Assembly (NCBI GenBank): GCA_964357355.1
Contig: CAYHKY010000020.1
Coordinates: 1-21,057 of the forward strand
Source: CAYHKY01 sp964357355
GTDB lineage: Bacteria; Patescibacteriota; Microgenomatia; UBA10105
Direction: 5' to 3'
DNA length: 21,057 nt
Positions 1-8,015 of the stretch are shown piece by piece. The position numbers and the translations under genes were made by a program. Below the pieces are notes generated by a model. That model was not told the origin of the DNA. It worked only from the letters and a program-made list of their open reading frames with translations, and did not search any database. Within the stretch, counting starts at the first letter, position 1, and each line of letters opens with the position of its first letter.

Positions 1-1
1 G

Positions 2-1015
2 ATCTTAGAGAATAATTTTCGCTATTATAGCCAATATTTTGAGGAAGTTAGGGTTTTTGCGTATGGTCAGTTTAATGAATGGGTTCTGCCAAGGGTAAAA
101 GTGTTGCCAAATCGGTTTAGATTGCCTAGATATTTATATGCGTTCATAATACCAATAATACATAAAAGTGAAATTAGTAATGCTGCAGTATTAAGAGGCA
201 TGCAGTTAACCGGAGGGATTCCAGCTTGTTTAGCAAAATTTTTATATAGAATACCAGTAGTTGTTAATTATGGCTATGATTACGTAAAAGTAGCTCTGGT
301 TGAAGGAAAGGTGATTAGAGCATGGTTATTAAAGGTGCTAACCTTGTTGTTATTGCCTTGTTCCGACAAGGTAATAATTACGAATCAGGAATTAGCGCGT
401 CAGCTTATCGGAGTGCCCAAAAATAAAATTCACTTAATACCGAACGGAATTGATACTGTAGTTTTTCGGCCTCAAAGAATGAGAAAGCTGTTTGATATTA
501 TTTATGTAGGTAGATTTGAGGTGCAAAAAAATCTCAAGCTGTTGCTCACCGCTGCTGCTAAAGTCAAACCTTATCCCAAAATTTTATTAATCGGTTCGGG
601 TAGCCTCAAAAATAATTTACTTAATCTCGCCGATGCTTTAAAATTGAATCTGACAATTTACGATTCTGTTTCACACAAAAATCTGCCATATTACTTAAAT
701 CAATCACGGATGTTTGTACTTCCATCATTGATTGAAGGAAATCCAAAAGCCCTGCTCGAAGCTATGAGTTGTGGTTTACCCGTTATTGGCACAGGTGTTG
801 AAGGAATAAAAGATATAATTACTGATTCACTAAACGGATTAATTGCAGAGTCAACTGCCAAAAAACTCGCCTATGCAATTAAGAAGTTATCGTCAAATAT
901 ATTTCTGCAAAAATCTCTGGGCGAACAAGCACGAAAAACTATTTTGCGACAATATAATGCGAAAATGATTTGGGAAAAAGAATTAACCATACTTACACTT
1001 CTTGCCCGCAATTAA
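2..1015 (+). CDS. GT4-type (GT-B) glycosyltransferase, 5'-truncated by window edge
   Basis: Cytoplasmic glycosyltransferase expected to move a sugar from a nucleotide donor to a lipid-linked or protein acceptor. The frame is open to the left edge (337 residues in window), and the residues before the GTG at 101 still look like a GT-B N-terminal domain (YFEEVRVFAYG), so the true start lies outside the window and the GTG at 101 is internal. The C-terminal donor-binding domain is clear: IYVGRFEVQKN opens the second Rossmann fold, then LIGSGSL, then the E-x7-E region EGNPKALLEAMSCG and PVIGTGVEGIKDII. The next glycosyltransferase follows 4 nt later, so the two are probably co-transcribed. Donor and acceptor cannot be read from sequence. 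The family is certain, the specificity unknown. Confidence 0.88.
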   Translation: MLENNFRYYSQYFEEVRVFAYGQFNEWVLPRVKVLPNRFRLPRYLYAFIIPIIHKSEISNAAVLRGMQLTGGIPACLAKFLYRIPVVVNYGYDYVKVALVEGKVIRAWLLKVLTLLLLPCSDKVIITNQELARQLIGVPKNKIHLIPNGIDTVVFRPQRMRKLFDIIYVGRFEVQKNLKLLLTAAAKVKPYPKILLIGSGSLKNNLLNLADALKLNLTIYDSVSHKNLPYYLNQSRMFVLPSLIEGNPKALLEAMSCGLPVIGTGVEGIKDIITDSLNGLIAESTAKKLAYAIKKLSSNIFLQKSLGEQARKTILRQYNAKMIWEKELTILTLLARN

Positions 1016-1019
1016 TATA

Positions 1020-2255
1020 ATGCACGTTGTTTTTGTATGCGCTGAATATTCTATAGACGGACGTCCAACAGGTGGATTTGGTACATATATCGATCATATT
1101 TCTCGAAGCTTAGTTGCAGCGGGTACACAGGTAACCATTATTTGTGATGGTGATAGAAACCGCATATTTACCTCCAAATTACTGACTGTGATCGTATTAC
1201 CTCCGGTAGGATACTCATTCGCCAAATTTTTACACACAATACCATTTAAACCACTTACCAGGCTGGTTCGTTTCTTACAATACCCGTTGGGATTTAGTTT
1301 GGCTGTAACCAAGGAACTTTTACGTGCATCTAATGAATCCATTGATGTTATAGAAGGAGGAGATTTTGGATCAGAATTGTTATTCTATCTTCTTTTTAGG
1401 AAAAATAATTATCCTCCTGTAATCATAAAACTGCATACACCAAGTTTCATGATCCGGAAATACAACCGGGAAAAAAACTCACTTTTTTATAAAATACTGG
1501 AAAAAACTGAACGCATCAGTCTATTACGGGCAAATTCTGTATATTCACCGACTCATGTATTGGCACAAATTGTCGAAAAAAAAATCGGCCGCAAGATTTC
1601 AGAAGTGATCCCATATCCAATATCAGGAAAGATGCAAAAAAAAGTAACTAAGCGAGACAAATACACAATTCTCTTTGTAGGAAAATTGCAACGCAAAAAA
1701 GGCATATTTATTCTACTGCAGGCATTTGCCGAAGTGCTGGACATAATTCCTCAGACGAAATTAATAATAGTAGGGCCGGATACTTTGGAGAATGGTATTT
1801 CTGTCAAGGCCAAACTCCTAGAGCGGTTACCGCCTGCGATTTATTCAGCAATTAAATTTGTGGGACCTATATCCCAGAAACGCCTATTTACCTATTACAG
1901 AAAAGCGACAGTGACGGTTGTGCCGTCGCTTTGGGAGAATTATCCTAACGTATTATTGGAAGCTGCAGAAAACAATTCTCCGATTATTGCCAGCCGGTCG
2001 GGAGGAATACCGGAAATGGTCAGGCATAACCGAGAGGCGATTTTAGTGACTCCAGGTAATTCTGTTTCCCTTTCCAAAGGAATTATACATCTCTTAACCC
2101 ATAGCCAAATACGGATTAAGTTAGTGCGTGCAGCAAGGACTAGATTACAAAATGAACTTTCTCCCCCAGAAATTGGAAAAAAAACTCTTATTTATTACCG
2201 GAATGTTTGTAAAGAAAATAAAGAGGCAATACCGGTTCAAAATAACGGTCGATAA
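1020..2255 (+). CDS. GT4-type (GT-B) glycosyltransferase
   Basis: Complete 411-residue GT-B glycosyltransferase, a usual length for family 4. The ATG at 1020 is preferred over an in-frame TTG at 1002, because it puts the beta-strand HVVFVCAEY right at the N-terminus and starts 4 nt after the preceding stop. The N-terminal domain has the glycine-rich acceptor-side loop (RPTGGFGTYI). The C-terminal domain has LFVGKLQRKKG, then VPSLWENYPNVLLEAAENN with the E-x7-E donor-binding arrangement, then ASRSGGIPEMV. There is no signal peptide or membrane segment, so it is cytosolic or peripheral to the membrane. Its last 68 bases lie antisense to the 3' end of the flippase gene. The sugar donor is not predictable. 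Confidence 0.9.
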   Translation: MHVVFVCAEYSIDGRPTGGFGTYIDHISRSLVAAGTQVTIICDGDRNRIFTSKLLTVIVLPPVGYSFAKFLHTIPFKPLTRLVRFLQYPLGFSLAVTKELLRASNESIDVIEGGDFGSELLFYLLFRKNNYPPVIIKLHTPSFMIRKYNREKNSLFYKILEKTERISLLRANSVYSPTHVLAQIVEKKIGRKISEVIPYPISGKMQKKVTKRDKYTILFVGKLQRKKGIFILLQAFAEVLDIIPQTKLIIVGPDTLENGISVKAKLLERLPPAIYSAIKFVGPISQKRLFTYYRKATVTVVPSLWENYPNVLLEAAENNSPIIASRSGGIPEMVRHNREAILVTPGNSVSLSKGIIHLLTHSQIRIKLVRAARTRLQNELSPPEIGKKTLIYYRNVCKENKEAIPVQNNGR

Positions 2256-3429
2256 GAATGATTACGATCAGTCCGACTATTCCGAAGTGAGGAATGACAA
2301 GAAGGAAAAGGAATAATTTTATCAGGTGGGGTAATGTTGAGGTAAAAATTTGAGGAAGTTTTTGTTTTTGGAACACCAGCATGTCTGAAACCACCCAGGT
2401 AAGCGGTAATGGGATAAGAGCGAGGCTTAATATTTGACCATACCAAATTGCAGAGTAGTATTCCTGACTGAAAAAAAACCGGATCAGAAAGGGAGTCGCT
2501 ACATAGAGGGTAACGCAAAGGCTTAGTCCCATTATGACTAATTTTACGCCATGTACCATTACAGTCTTCCTGAAGTTGGCAGGGTCCATCGATGCAAGTT
2601 TGGCAGTAACTGGTTTATAAAATACCTGGAAGTTTTTTTGAACGGATGTTAAAAATTTGGAGGCTACTGCAAAAATGGCCAGTGTTTCAGCACCCATATT
2701 CCGTTCCAAAATGATGCTTCCGATATTTCCTGAAATCCAAGGTAGGATCGAAAGAGTGGTTAAAAAAGTGGCATATCCTGTAAGGTGAGTATCTACTTTG
2801 GAATTTTGAGCCAACTGTTTGCTAATATTGAAAAATAAAACTGTGGGGAATATCAGGGCAATAAAATAACCGAAGATCAAGATAACTGTTGACGGAAATA
2901 AAACTGAAATTGTTCCTACGCAAGCCAAAAAAAATAGTGATGACAAAGAAGAATAGATTGCCAGTTTACCAAACAAGCGTTTGCCGGCTAAGAATGCCGG
3001 GTAGCTCGTAAACGTATTTAATACAGGAAAAAAAAGTGCTCCTACACCAAGTCCTAGAGCAATTGCTGTTTTTTGCTGAAAAAAATAATACAGTGAAAAT
3101 AAAAGTAGTATCGGTATCCCAAAAAGGGAAAGTTTGAATTTCAATTTCCAGGTGAGATTCAATGATCCTTCGAACCCCTGCGCTATAGATTTTGGGAGAG
3201 CTAAATCAATACCAGGAAGGCTAAGGAAGGTCAACATTCCCAAAACAGACTGAATCAAAGTATATTCCCCAAATACCCCCGGACTTACGAAATGTCCAAT
3301 CAGGAAACTTAAGGTCAACCCTGAACTGATACCTGTGATTTGCTGGATTGTCGCAAACATCCCGCTTTTAAGAAAGTATGCGGTATCAAGTTTTAAGAAA
3401 TTGCTTATATATAGAGAAATTTTTTTCAT
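2188..3429 (-). CDS. Wzx-type oligosaccharide flippase (MOP/PST superfamily)
   Basis: Polytopic inner-membrane protein (413 residues, about 12 hydrophobic segments) that should flip lipid-linked oligosaccharide units across the cytoplasmic membrane. The N-terminal stretch (around residues 22-90) is typical of the family: a first helix containing GISSGLTLSFLIG, then FGEYTLIQSVLGMLTFLSLP and SIAQGFEGSL. The ATG at 3429 is chosen over an upstream ATG at 3504, because the longer form would overlap the preceding methyltransferase by 71 bases and add a non-membrane tail; from 3429 the gap is 4 nt. It is last in a three-gene minus-strand operon. Its 3' end runs 68 bases into the opposing glycosyltransferase gene. 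A polymer exporter role is less likely, because no Wzy polymerase or ABC exporter accompanies it here. Substrate unknown. Confidence 0.85.
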   Translation of the reverse strand: MKKISLYISNFLKLDTAYFLKSGMFATIQQITGISSGLTLSFLIGHFVSPGVFGEYTLIQSVLGMLTFLSLPGIDLALPKSIAQGFEGSLNLTWKLKFKLSLFGIPILLLFSLYYFFQQKTAIALGLGVGALFFPVLNTFTSYPAFLAGKRLFGKLAIYSSLSSLFFLACVGTISVLFPSTVILIFGYFIALIFPTVLFFNISKQLAQNSKVDTHLTGYATFLTTLSILPWISGNIGSIILERNMGAETLAIFAVASKFLTSVQKNFQVFYKPVTAKLASMDPANFRKTVMVHGVKLVIMGLSLCVTLYVATPFLIRFFFSQEYYSAIWYGQILSLALIPLPLTWVVSDMLVFQKQKLPQIFTSTLPHLIKLFLFLLVIPHFGIVGLIVIILIDRYFEPVLPLYFLYKHSGNK

Positions 3430-3433
3430 TAAT

Positions 3434-4246
3434 TCACTTTTTTTGGGCAATGAGAAGGATGGAAGCACTATTTTTTGAATTTTGATCCATCCGTTCCCAA
3501 TCAATAAACTTATTCAGAGTAGGTACAAGTAAACGTACAAAGATATTTCGGAACCTTGGAAACAGCACCATTTGATCAGTCAACCGTTTTAAAAATTTTG
3601 CTAAAATTGCAAATGGCAGACATATATCATGAGTTGCGATTGTGATCGGACCGTTATAATAAGTGTATTTTACAAGTCTAAAGCCTTTTCTCTCTAAAAT
3701 CTGCTTCCATTTTGGAGCTTCATACAGATGTTTGTGACAGAAGAATGTATTAATTGTTTTGGCATAAGTATTTCCCAAAAAACCTAAGTGTAAAAAATTT
3801 AATATACGGGAATAAAACAATAAACGCCCGTAATTGTCAGTGGGGGAAGTAGTAATAAGCTTACCATCCTTTTTTAGTAATCTAGAAATTTCATTCAATG
3901 CACTTTCCAAGTCTGGAATATGTTCAAGAACTCCATTGGTAAAAATAGTGTTAAAAGAATTGCTAGCAAACTCAGTGTTTGTTATATCAGCCTGAATAAG
4001 TTTTTTGTAAATCTTGGTTTTTTCCGCACGTTTGAGCTCACTTCGATCCAGATCAATGCCTATATCTATTATTCCTTTCTTATTTTTAAATAAAAGTGAA
4101 GAAACTATTCCATCACCGCAACCTACTTCTAGAATAGGTGGTTTGAATGTTTCCTTCTCTAAAAGTAACAGTTCGTTTGCGCGGATGATTGCCCAGGAGA
4201 AGGGGGCATGCGACCAAAGTTTGGTCAAGTATTGATAAGGTGTCAT
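3434..4246 (-). CDS. class I SAM-dependent methyltransferase (Methyltransf_11-like)
   Basis: Predicted cytosolic S-adenosylmethionine-dependent methyltransferase of 270 residues. SAM-binding motif I is ILEVGCGDG (residues 38-46), the acidic end of strand beta-2 is GIDLD (63-67), and motif post-II is FTNGVLEHIPD (102-112), followed by LLKKDGKLITTSPT. The roughly 130-residue C-terminal part is less typical and may bind the acceptor. The ATG overlaps the stop of the upstream CgeB-like gene as ATGA, indicating translational coupling. Between a glycosyltransferase and a flippase, the likely job is O- or N-methylation of a glycan or glycosyl acceptor, possibly capping; that is inferred from context only. 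Family assignment is secure, substrate unknown. Confidence 0.85.
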   Translation of the reverse strand: MTPYQYLTKLWSHAPFSWAIIRANELLLLEKETFKPPILEVGCGDGIVSSLLFKNKKGIIDIGIDLDRSELKRAEKTKIYKKLIQADITNTEFASNSFNTIFTNGVLEHIPDLESALNEISRLLKKDGKLITTSPTDNYGRLLFYSRILNFLHLGFLGNTYAKTINTFFCHKHLYEAPKWKQILERKGFRLVKYTYYNGPITIATHDICLPFAILAKFLKRLTDQMVLFPRFRNIFVRLLVPTLNKFIDWERMDQNSKNSASILLIAQKK

Positions 4247-5226
4247 AGTGATATTTTAGAAAATAATTCCTGAAACCTAACCACATAAGTATGGTTTTTT
4301 TGAACATTTAACCAACCATTTTCAGCAATTTTTTCACGATCTGAATCGTGTTTTAAATAATACTTTACGTTTCTCAATAATTCCTCAGGAGTTTTAAATG
4401 TGATGAAATCATTGCGGGGTGAAAAGTGTTTATAAAGAATCGGATGATCTTTTATCATAAGAAAAGTACCAACACCCAATGATTCAAAGGTCCGGTTATT
4501 GACAGTACTTGGCTGGAAATCGTCATCACCGGTTAAAATATTAAGTACTATTTTACTTTCACGTATTATCTGCAGAGTACGCTTATTAGAAATGGATCCT
4601 GAAGCAATGTGTTTAAGAGCGCTCGATTGCCATCCCTTATATCCCCAAATATGTAAACCAATTTTAGAAACTGATTGAAAATAATGTTCCCTTCTTTTGG
4701 AATATTGACCGATAAATACAATATTATATTTTTTTTGTCCGGAATAACGAATAGGATCCGGTGCAGAAGCGTAAGGTAGATATATCGAATTTATTCCCAG
4801 CTGATTTAAATGGGCATTTGTATTAGTGCAACAGGAAACAAATTGCGAATAAGCTGATGCGTTATCCTTGATCCACTCCCATGCAGCCAACCAATCAGGG
4901 TACCAATTGACAGTAATTATTCCTGCTCTTGTTAGCTGTCGAATAATCTGGGGGGATATTGATTCGCCTTTAACCACCAAAATAAGATGTGGTTTAAATT
5001 TACCGGATAGAGTGAGTAGTTGTTGTTGGATTTGTTTGTTTATTTTAGGTTTAAATTTTTGGCTTAATCCGAGTAAATTGCCGGTTGCACCTAATATGCG
5101 GGTATTCAAAAATCCAGTCTGGTAATCGAAATTCATGACGTTATGGCCTAATGAGCATAGAGTATTATACATTGGCTCCAAGAAAGCTGATTGTTTCGGG
5201 ATTGACAATAGTATCCGATAACGCAT
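4243..5226 (-). CDS. CgeB-like glycosyltransferase (GT-B, Glyco_trans_1_2)
   Basis: 327-residue GT-B protein resembling the CgeB / DUF3880 group found in spore-coat and surface-glycan loci. The N-terminal domain holds KPHLILVVKGESISP (about 78-92) and the group's NWYPD motif (107-111). The C-terminal domain begins YNIVFIGQYSKRREHYF (about 167-183) and carries NNRTFESLGVGTF (243-255), a diagnostic CgeB-type segment, then HPILYKHF and a C-terminal helix. The ATG at 5226 is preceded by GAGGT 11 nt upstream, one of very few Shine-Dalgarno-like sequences in this window. It is first in the operon with the methyltransferase and flippase. The transferred sugar is unknown; a non-catalytic relative is possible but not indicated. 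Confidence 0.78.
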   Translation of the reverse strand: MRYRILLSIPKQSAFLEPMYNTLCSLGHNVMNFDYQTGFLNTRILGATGNLLGLSQKFKPKINKQIQQQLLTLSGKFKPHLILVVKGESISPQIIRQLTRAGIITVNWYPDWLAAWEWIKDNASAYSQFVSCCTNTNAHLNQLGINSIYLPYASAPDPIRYSGQKKYNIVFIGQYSKRREHYFQSVSKIGLHIWGYKGWQSSALKHIASGSISNKRTLQIIRESKIVLNILTGDDDFQPSTVNNRTFESLGVGTFLMIKDHPILYKHFSPRNDFITFKTPEELLRNVKYYLKHDSDREKIAENGWLNVQKNHTYVVRFQELFSKISL

Positions 5227-5237
5227 ATGCTGATTTT

Positions 5238-5242
5238 ACCTC
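5238..5242 (-). promoter_or_regulatory. Shine-Dalgarno-like GAGGT for the CgeB-like gene
   Basis: On the minus strand GAGGT lies 11 nt upstream of the ATG at 5226. It supports that start and stands out because most other starts in this window have no purine-rich complement to the 16S rRNA tail. The spacing is somewhat long. Confidence 0.4.
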
Positions 5243-5299
5243 AAGAGAGGCAGGTGCGCACTTGTTGAATATCTGCTCCGATTTTGAAACATATAAAGT

Positions 5300-5680
5300 A
5301 TGGACATAAAGAATATTTCACCACAATTTACAGATGATCGAGGGGAAATTACTCGACTATTTGATATTCCCGGAAGTAGAATAAAGTCAGTGCTCCTTAT
5401 TCATTCAAAAAAGGGATCAGTCAGGGCAAATCATTATCATCAACACGATACACATTTCGCATACCTTTTGAGTGGTCGGTTTGAATATTTCGAAAAACCG
5501 TCCTGGGAAGACAATAAAATTTCATCACAAGTGATTGATGTTGGTCAATTAGTGACGACAATGCCAAAAGTGATTCACGCCATGAAATTTTATAAAGATT
5601 CGATCTTAATCGTATTTACCACTGAACCGCGTAATCAAGTCAACTATGAAAAGGATACCATTAGGGTAAAGTTAGTCTAA
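5300..5680 (+). CDS. cupin-domain sugar-modifying protein (isomerase/epimerase-like)
   Basis: Small cytosolic single-domain cupin (126 residues). The N-terminus TDDRGEITRLFDIP is typical of the RmlC/FdtA-like sugar cupins. Cupin motif 1 appears as GSVRANHYHQHDTHFAYLLSG (His45 and His47) and motif 2 as PKVIHAM (His93). The C-terminal YEKDTIRVKLV is a common ending in glycan-cluster cupins. It probably isomerises or epimerises an NDP-keto-sugar: either a 3,4-ketoisomerase (FdtA type) supplying a C3 aminotransferase, or an epimerase paired with a C-methyltransferase. Both partner types lie within 4 kb (minus strand, ending at 5677, and 8016-9119). Neither reaction can be assigned from sequence. 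The stop codon overlaps the opposing gene's stop. No Shine-Dalgarno is visible; TATAAA lies just before the ATG. Confidence 0.72.
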   Translation: MDIKNISPQFTDDRGEITRLFDIPGSRIKSVLLIHSKKGSVRANHYHQHDTHFAYLLSGRFEYFEKPSWEDNKISSQVIDVGQLVTTMPKVIHAMKFYKDSILIVFTTEPRNQVNYEKDTIRVKLV

Positions 5681-6918
5681 ATAATTTTTGGTACTGGAAC
5701 AGGAACGATAAATTTTCCGCCTCTTTTTTTAATCCATTCATAATTCTTCATTATGCTCGGAGCGAAATTCCATGCTAATATCAGGATGAAATCCGGAATA
5801 GTAACTTTAAGTGTGTTTGGGGATACGACTGGGATGTGGGTACCTGGTGTAAATAAGCCTTGTTTAAATATGCTGTCGTCAACAATGTAATCAAGGATAT
5901 TTTTACCTATATTAAAATAATTTAATAGAGTATTGCCTTTAGCAGGAGCTCCATACCCGACAATCGTTTTGCCTTTTTGTTTAAGGCGGGTCAATAGGGA
6001 ATTTAATAATCTTTTATTCCTCATAATTTTTTTTGCAAAATTGCGATAAGTTTCCACCTTGTCAAGTTGCAGTTTCTTTTCAAGTGCCACCATGTTTTTA
6101 ACCGCCTTAGTGATGATGTGGTTACTGGATTGATTGGCTATATATACTCTGATGGAGCCTCCGTGAGTGTTAACTCTTTCAACGTCAAAGATTTTCATGG
6201 AATAATGCTTAAAAAGCAGCTTTAGTGGAGTGATGGATAAGTAAGACAGGTGTTCATGGTATACAGTATCAAATAAGTTATTTTTTAAAAAATCTATCAA
6301 ATATGGTGCTTCAATCACAAATACGCCGTTTTTAGATATTAATTTTTTTACACTCATGACAACAGTATCCAGATCATTTATATGGGCAAAAACGTTTGTG
6401 GCAGTAACCAGATCTGCAAGACCATATTTTTCTACAATAGACTCCGCTAACTTAAAAGAAATAAATTCAGCAACCGTATTTATACCTTTTTTTCTTGCCA
6501 TCCTGGCAATATTTTTTGCTGGTTCGATCCCTAATACATTTACATTTTTTTTCTTAAATGGCTCTAATAAAATTCCGTCATTACTTCCGATATCTATAAC
6601 AAGGGACTTATGAGATAAGTGAAATCTAATAATAGATTTTTGAGAAAAATCCTTAAAATGTTCGCCGAACACTTCAGAAGTCGAGGATACGTATACGTAA
6701 TCCCTGAATAAAATTCGTGGATCTACAATATCCTTCAATTGGAGTAGATTGCAATATTTACAGAAAAATACATTCAACGGATAAAATGATTCTGCACAAT
6801 TAAGTTGTTTCCTTTTTAAAAAAGCGTTTGCCAATGGTGCAGGACCGAACTCAAAAACTTTAACCATTTTTTTGTTTTTGCAGATTCTGCAGTGTTTATT
6901 TGTTGTAATAATTTTCAT
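5677..6918 (-). CDS. NDP-sugar C-methyltransferase-like protein (TylC3/EvaC/TcaB9 family)
   Basis: Three-part methyltransferase of 413 residues. The N-terminal zinc domain has two CxxC pairs (Cys10/13 and Cys53/56). The central SAM fold has DIGSNDG (109-115) and TATNVFAHI. The C-terminal nucleotide-sugar-binding domain has GYGAPAKG (321-328). Family active-site segments are intact: YHEH (220-223) and HGGS (252-255). Characterised members (TcaB9, KijD1, EvaC) put a methyl on C3 of a 4-keto, often 3-amino, NDP-sugar. The ATG at 6918 gives a Met-Lys start just before the first CxxC. An upstream in-frame ATG at 7035 is rejected because it would read through the opposite gene's start. A good minus-strand promoter (6946-6974) lies ahead. 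The neighbouring cupin and C3-type aminotransferase fit a branched amino-sugar route. Substrate inferred only. Confidence 0.85.
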   Translation of the reverse strand: MKIITTNKHCRICKNKKMVKVFEFGPAPLANAFLKRKQLNCAESFYPLNVFFCKYCNLLQLKDIVDPRILFRDYVYVSSTSEVFGEHFKDFSQKSIIRFHLSHKSLVIDIGSNDGILLEPFKKKNVNVLGIEPAKNIARMARKKGINTVAEFISFKLAESIVEKYGLADLVTATNVFAHINDLDTVVMSVKKLISKNGVFVIEAPYLIDFLKNNLFDTVYHEHLSYLSITPLKLLFKHYSMKIFDVERVNTHGGSIRVYIANQSSNHIITKAVKNMVALEKKLQLDKVETYRNFAKKIMRNKRLLNSLLTRLKQKGKTIVGYGAPAKGNTLLNYFNIGKNILDYIVDDSIFKQGLFTPGTHIPVVSPNTLKVTIPDFILILAWNFAPSIMKNYEWIKKRGGKFIVPVPVPKII

Positions 6919-6945
6919 CTCTGGTGTGTTAAAATAATCCCTATG

Positions 6946-6974
6946 ATTATATGAATAATACAATTGTAGTTCAA
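6946..6974 (-). promoter_or_regulatory. sigma70-type promoter for the C-methyltransferase gene
   Basis: Minus strand: -35 TTGAAC (6974-6969), 17-bp spacer, -10 TATAAT (6951-6946), predicting a transcript start near 6939 and a leader of about 20 nt to the ATG at 6918. Most of the promoter lies inside the first codons of the divergent epimerase gene. The consensus match is good, but AT-rich DNA yields chance matches. Confidence 0.55.
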
Positions 6975-8009
6975 GATACGTCGCAAATCGTATCAGCATT
7001 AGGCAGTGAATTGAAACAATTGGAAGGCAAGACAATATTAATATCCGGCGGTGCCGGTTTTTTGGGCAGTTACTTCCTTAATGTTGCAGAGTATTTGAAT
7101 AATTCAGTATTTAGACGCCCATGCACAACAATATGTATTGACAATTACATTACCGGTTCTAGGAATAATCTCACCAGGCCAACTGCGAGTAAATATATTA
7201 TCTATATTCAACATGATGTGAGTAAACGCCTCAACATACGGAGAAAATTAGATTTTATCATTCATGCTGCCGGAATTGCTTCACCGATTTATTATAAGAA
7301 ATTTCCATTGGAGGCTATCGATGTCAACACACAGGGGACAAAAAATTTATTAGAGTTAGGTAATAAAAATAATCTAAAAAGTTTTTTGTATTTCAGTTCC
7401 AGTGAGATTTATGGTGATCCGGATCCCAGGTATATTCCGACTCCAGAATCATATAGGGGAAATGTATCATCAATCGGACCGAGAGCTTGTTATGATGAGT
7501 CTAAACGCTTGGGAGAAGCGCTTTCGATAAACTATTTTCACGTATATAAAGTTCCAGTAAAAATTGTCAGACCGTTCAATATATATGGACCGGGGATGAA
7601 GCCCACTGATTATCGAGTTATACCAACTTTTGTCCATAACGCACTTATAAATAAACCGCTTCCAGTCCACGATAAGGGTAAGCAGACACGTACGTATTGT
7701 TACATAAGTGATGCAATCACAGAGTTGTTTAAAGTGCTATTATCTGGTGTAAATGGCGAGGTTTATAATATTGGAAATGATTATCCTGAAATTACAACTC
7801 TTGACCTGGCGAATAAAATTAGGAAGATATGTAATAATAAAGTTAGGATCAAATTAATTCCTTATCCGAATTCGTATCCTACAGATGTTCCTCAACGAAG
7901 GTGCCCTGATTTATCTAAAATTAAACAGGAACTGAAATATCATCCAAAAGTTAGTTTGCATTTAGGATTGTTGAGGACAATGAAATGGTATAAGGAAACA
8001 TACGAATAA
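6951..8009 (+). CDS. NAD-dependent SDR epimerase/dehydratase, UDP-glucuronate decarboxylase-like
   Basis: Extended short-chain dehydrogenase (352 residues) acting on a nucleotide sugar in the cytosol. The N-terminal Rossmann fold has GGAGFLG (33-39) and Asp64 at the end of strand 2, indicating NAD(H). The catalytic set is Ser-Ser-Glu (150-152) and Tyr181-x3-Lys185 (YDESK). SSE instead of the TDE of 4,6-dehydratases, together with ESYRGNVSSIGPRACYDE and RPFNIYGPGM, points to UDP-xylose synthase (UXS) relatives, which oxidise and decarboxylate UDP-glucuronate through a UDP-4-keto-pentose. The N-terminal leader up to LKQLEGKTILISG is normal for this subgroup, so the ATG at 6951 is accepted. No UDP-glucose dehydrogenase is in the window to supply UDP-glucuronate. 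A 4-epimerase or other 4-keto-forming activity is the alternative. Confidence 0.78.
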   Translation: MNNTIVVQDTSQIVSALGSELKQLEGKTILISGGAGFLGSYFLNVAEYLNNSVFRRPCTTICIDNYITGSRNNLTRPTASKYIIYIQHDVSKRLNIRRKLDFIIHAAGIASPIYYKKFPLEAIDVNTQGTKNLLELGNKNNLKSFLYFSSSEIYGDPDPRYIPTPESYRGNVSSIGPRACYDESKRLGEALSINYFHVYKVPVKIVRPFNIYGPGMKPTDYRVIPTFVHNALINKPLPVHDKGKQTRTYCYISDAITELFKVLLSGVNGEVYNIGNDYPEITTLDLANKIRKICNNKVRIKLIPYPNSYPTDVPQRRCPDLSKIKQELKYHPKVSLHLGLLRTMKWYKETYE

Positions 8010-8015
8010 TTATGA

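Noticed and set aside
101..103. GTG as the start of the first glycosyltransferase
   Set aside because: The upstream codons to position 2 are open and look like a GT-B N-terminal domain, so the gene is cut by the window edge.
2237..2518. 93-aa minus-strand ORF
   Set aside because: It sits in another frame of the flippase gene and has no start context or domain.
4868..5125. 85-aa plus-strand ORF
   Set aside because: Antisense to the CgeB-like glycosyltransferase, which shows conserved motifs across this stretch.
6951..8009. dTDP-glucose 4,6-dehydratase
   Set aside because: The catalytic triad region is SSE rather than TDE, and the surrounding motif follows the UXS branch.
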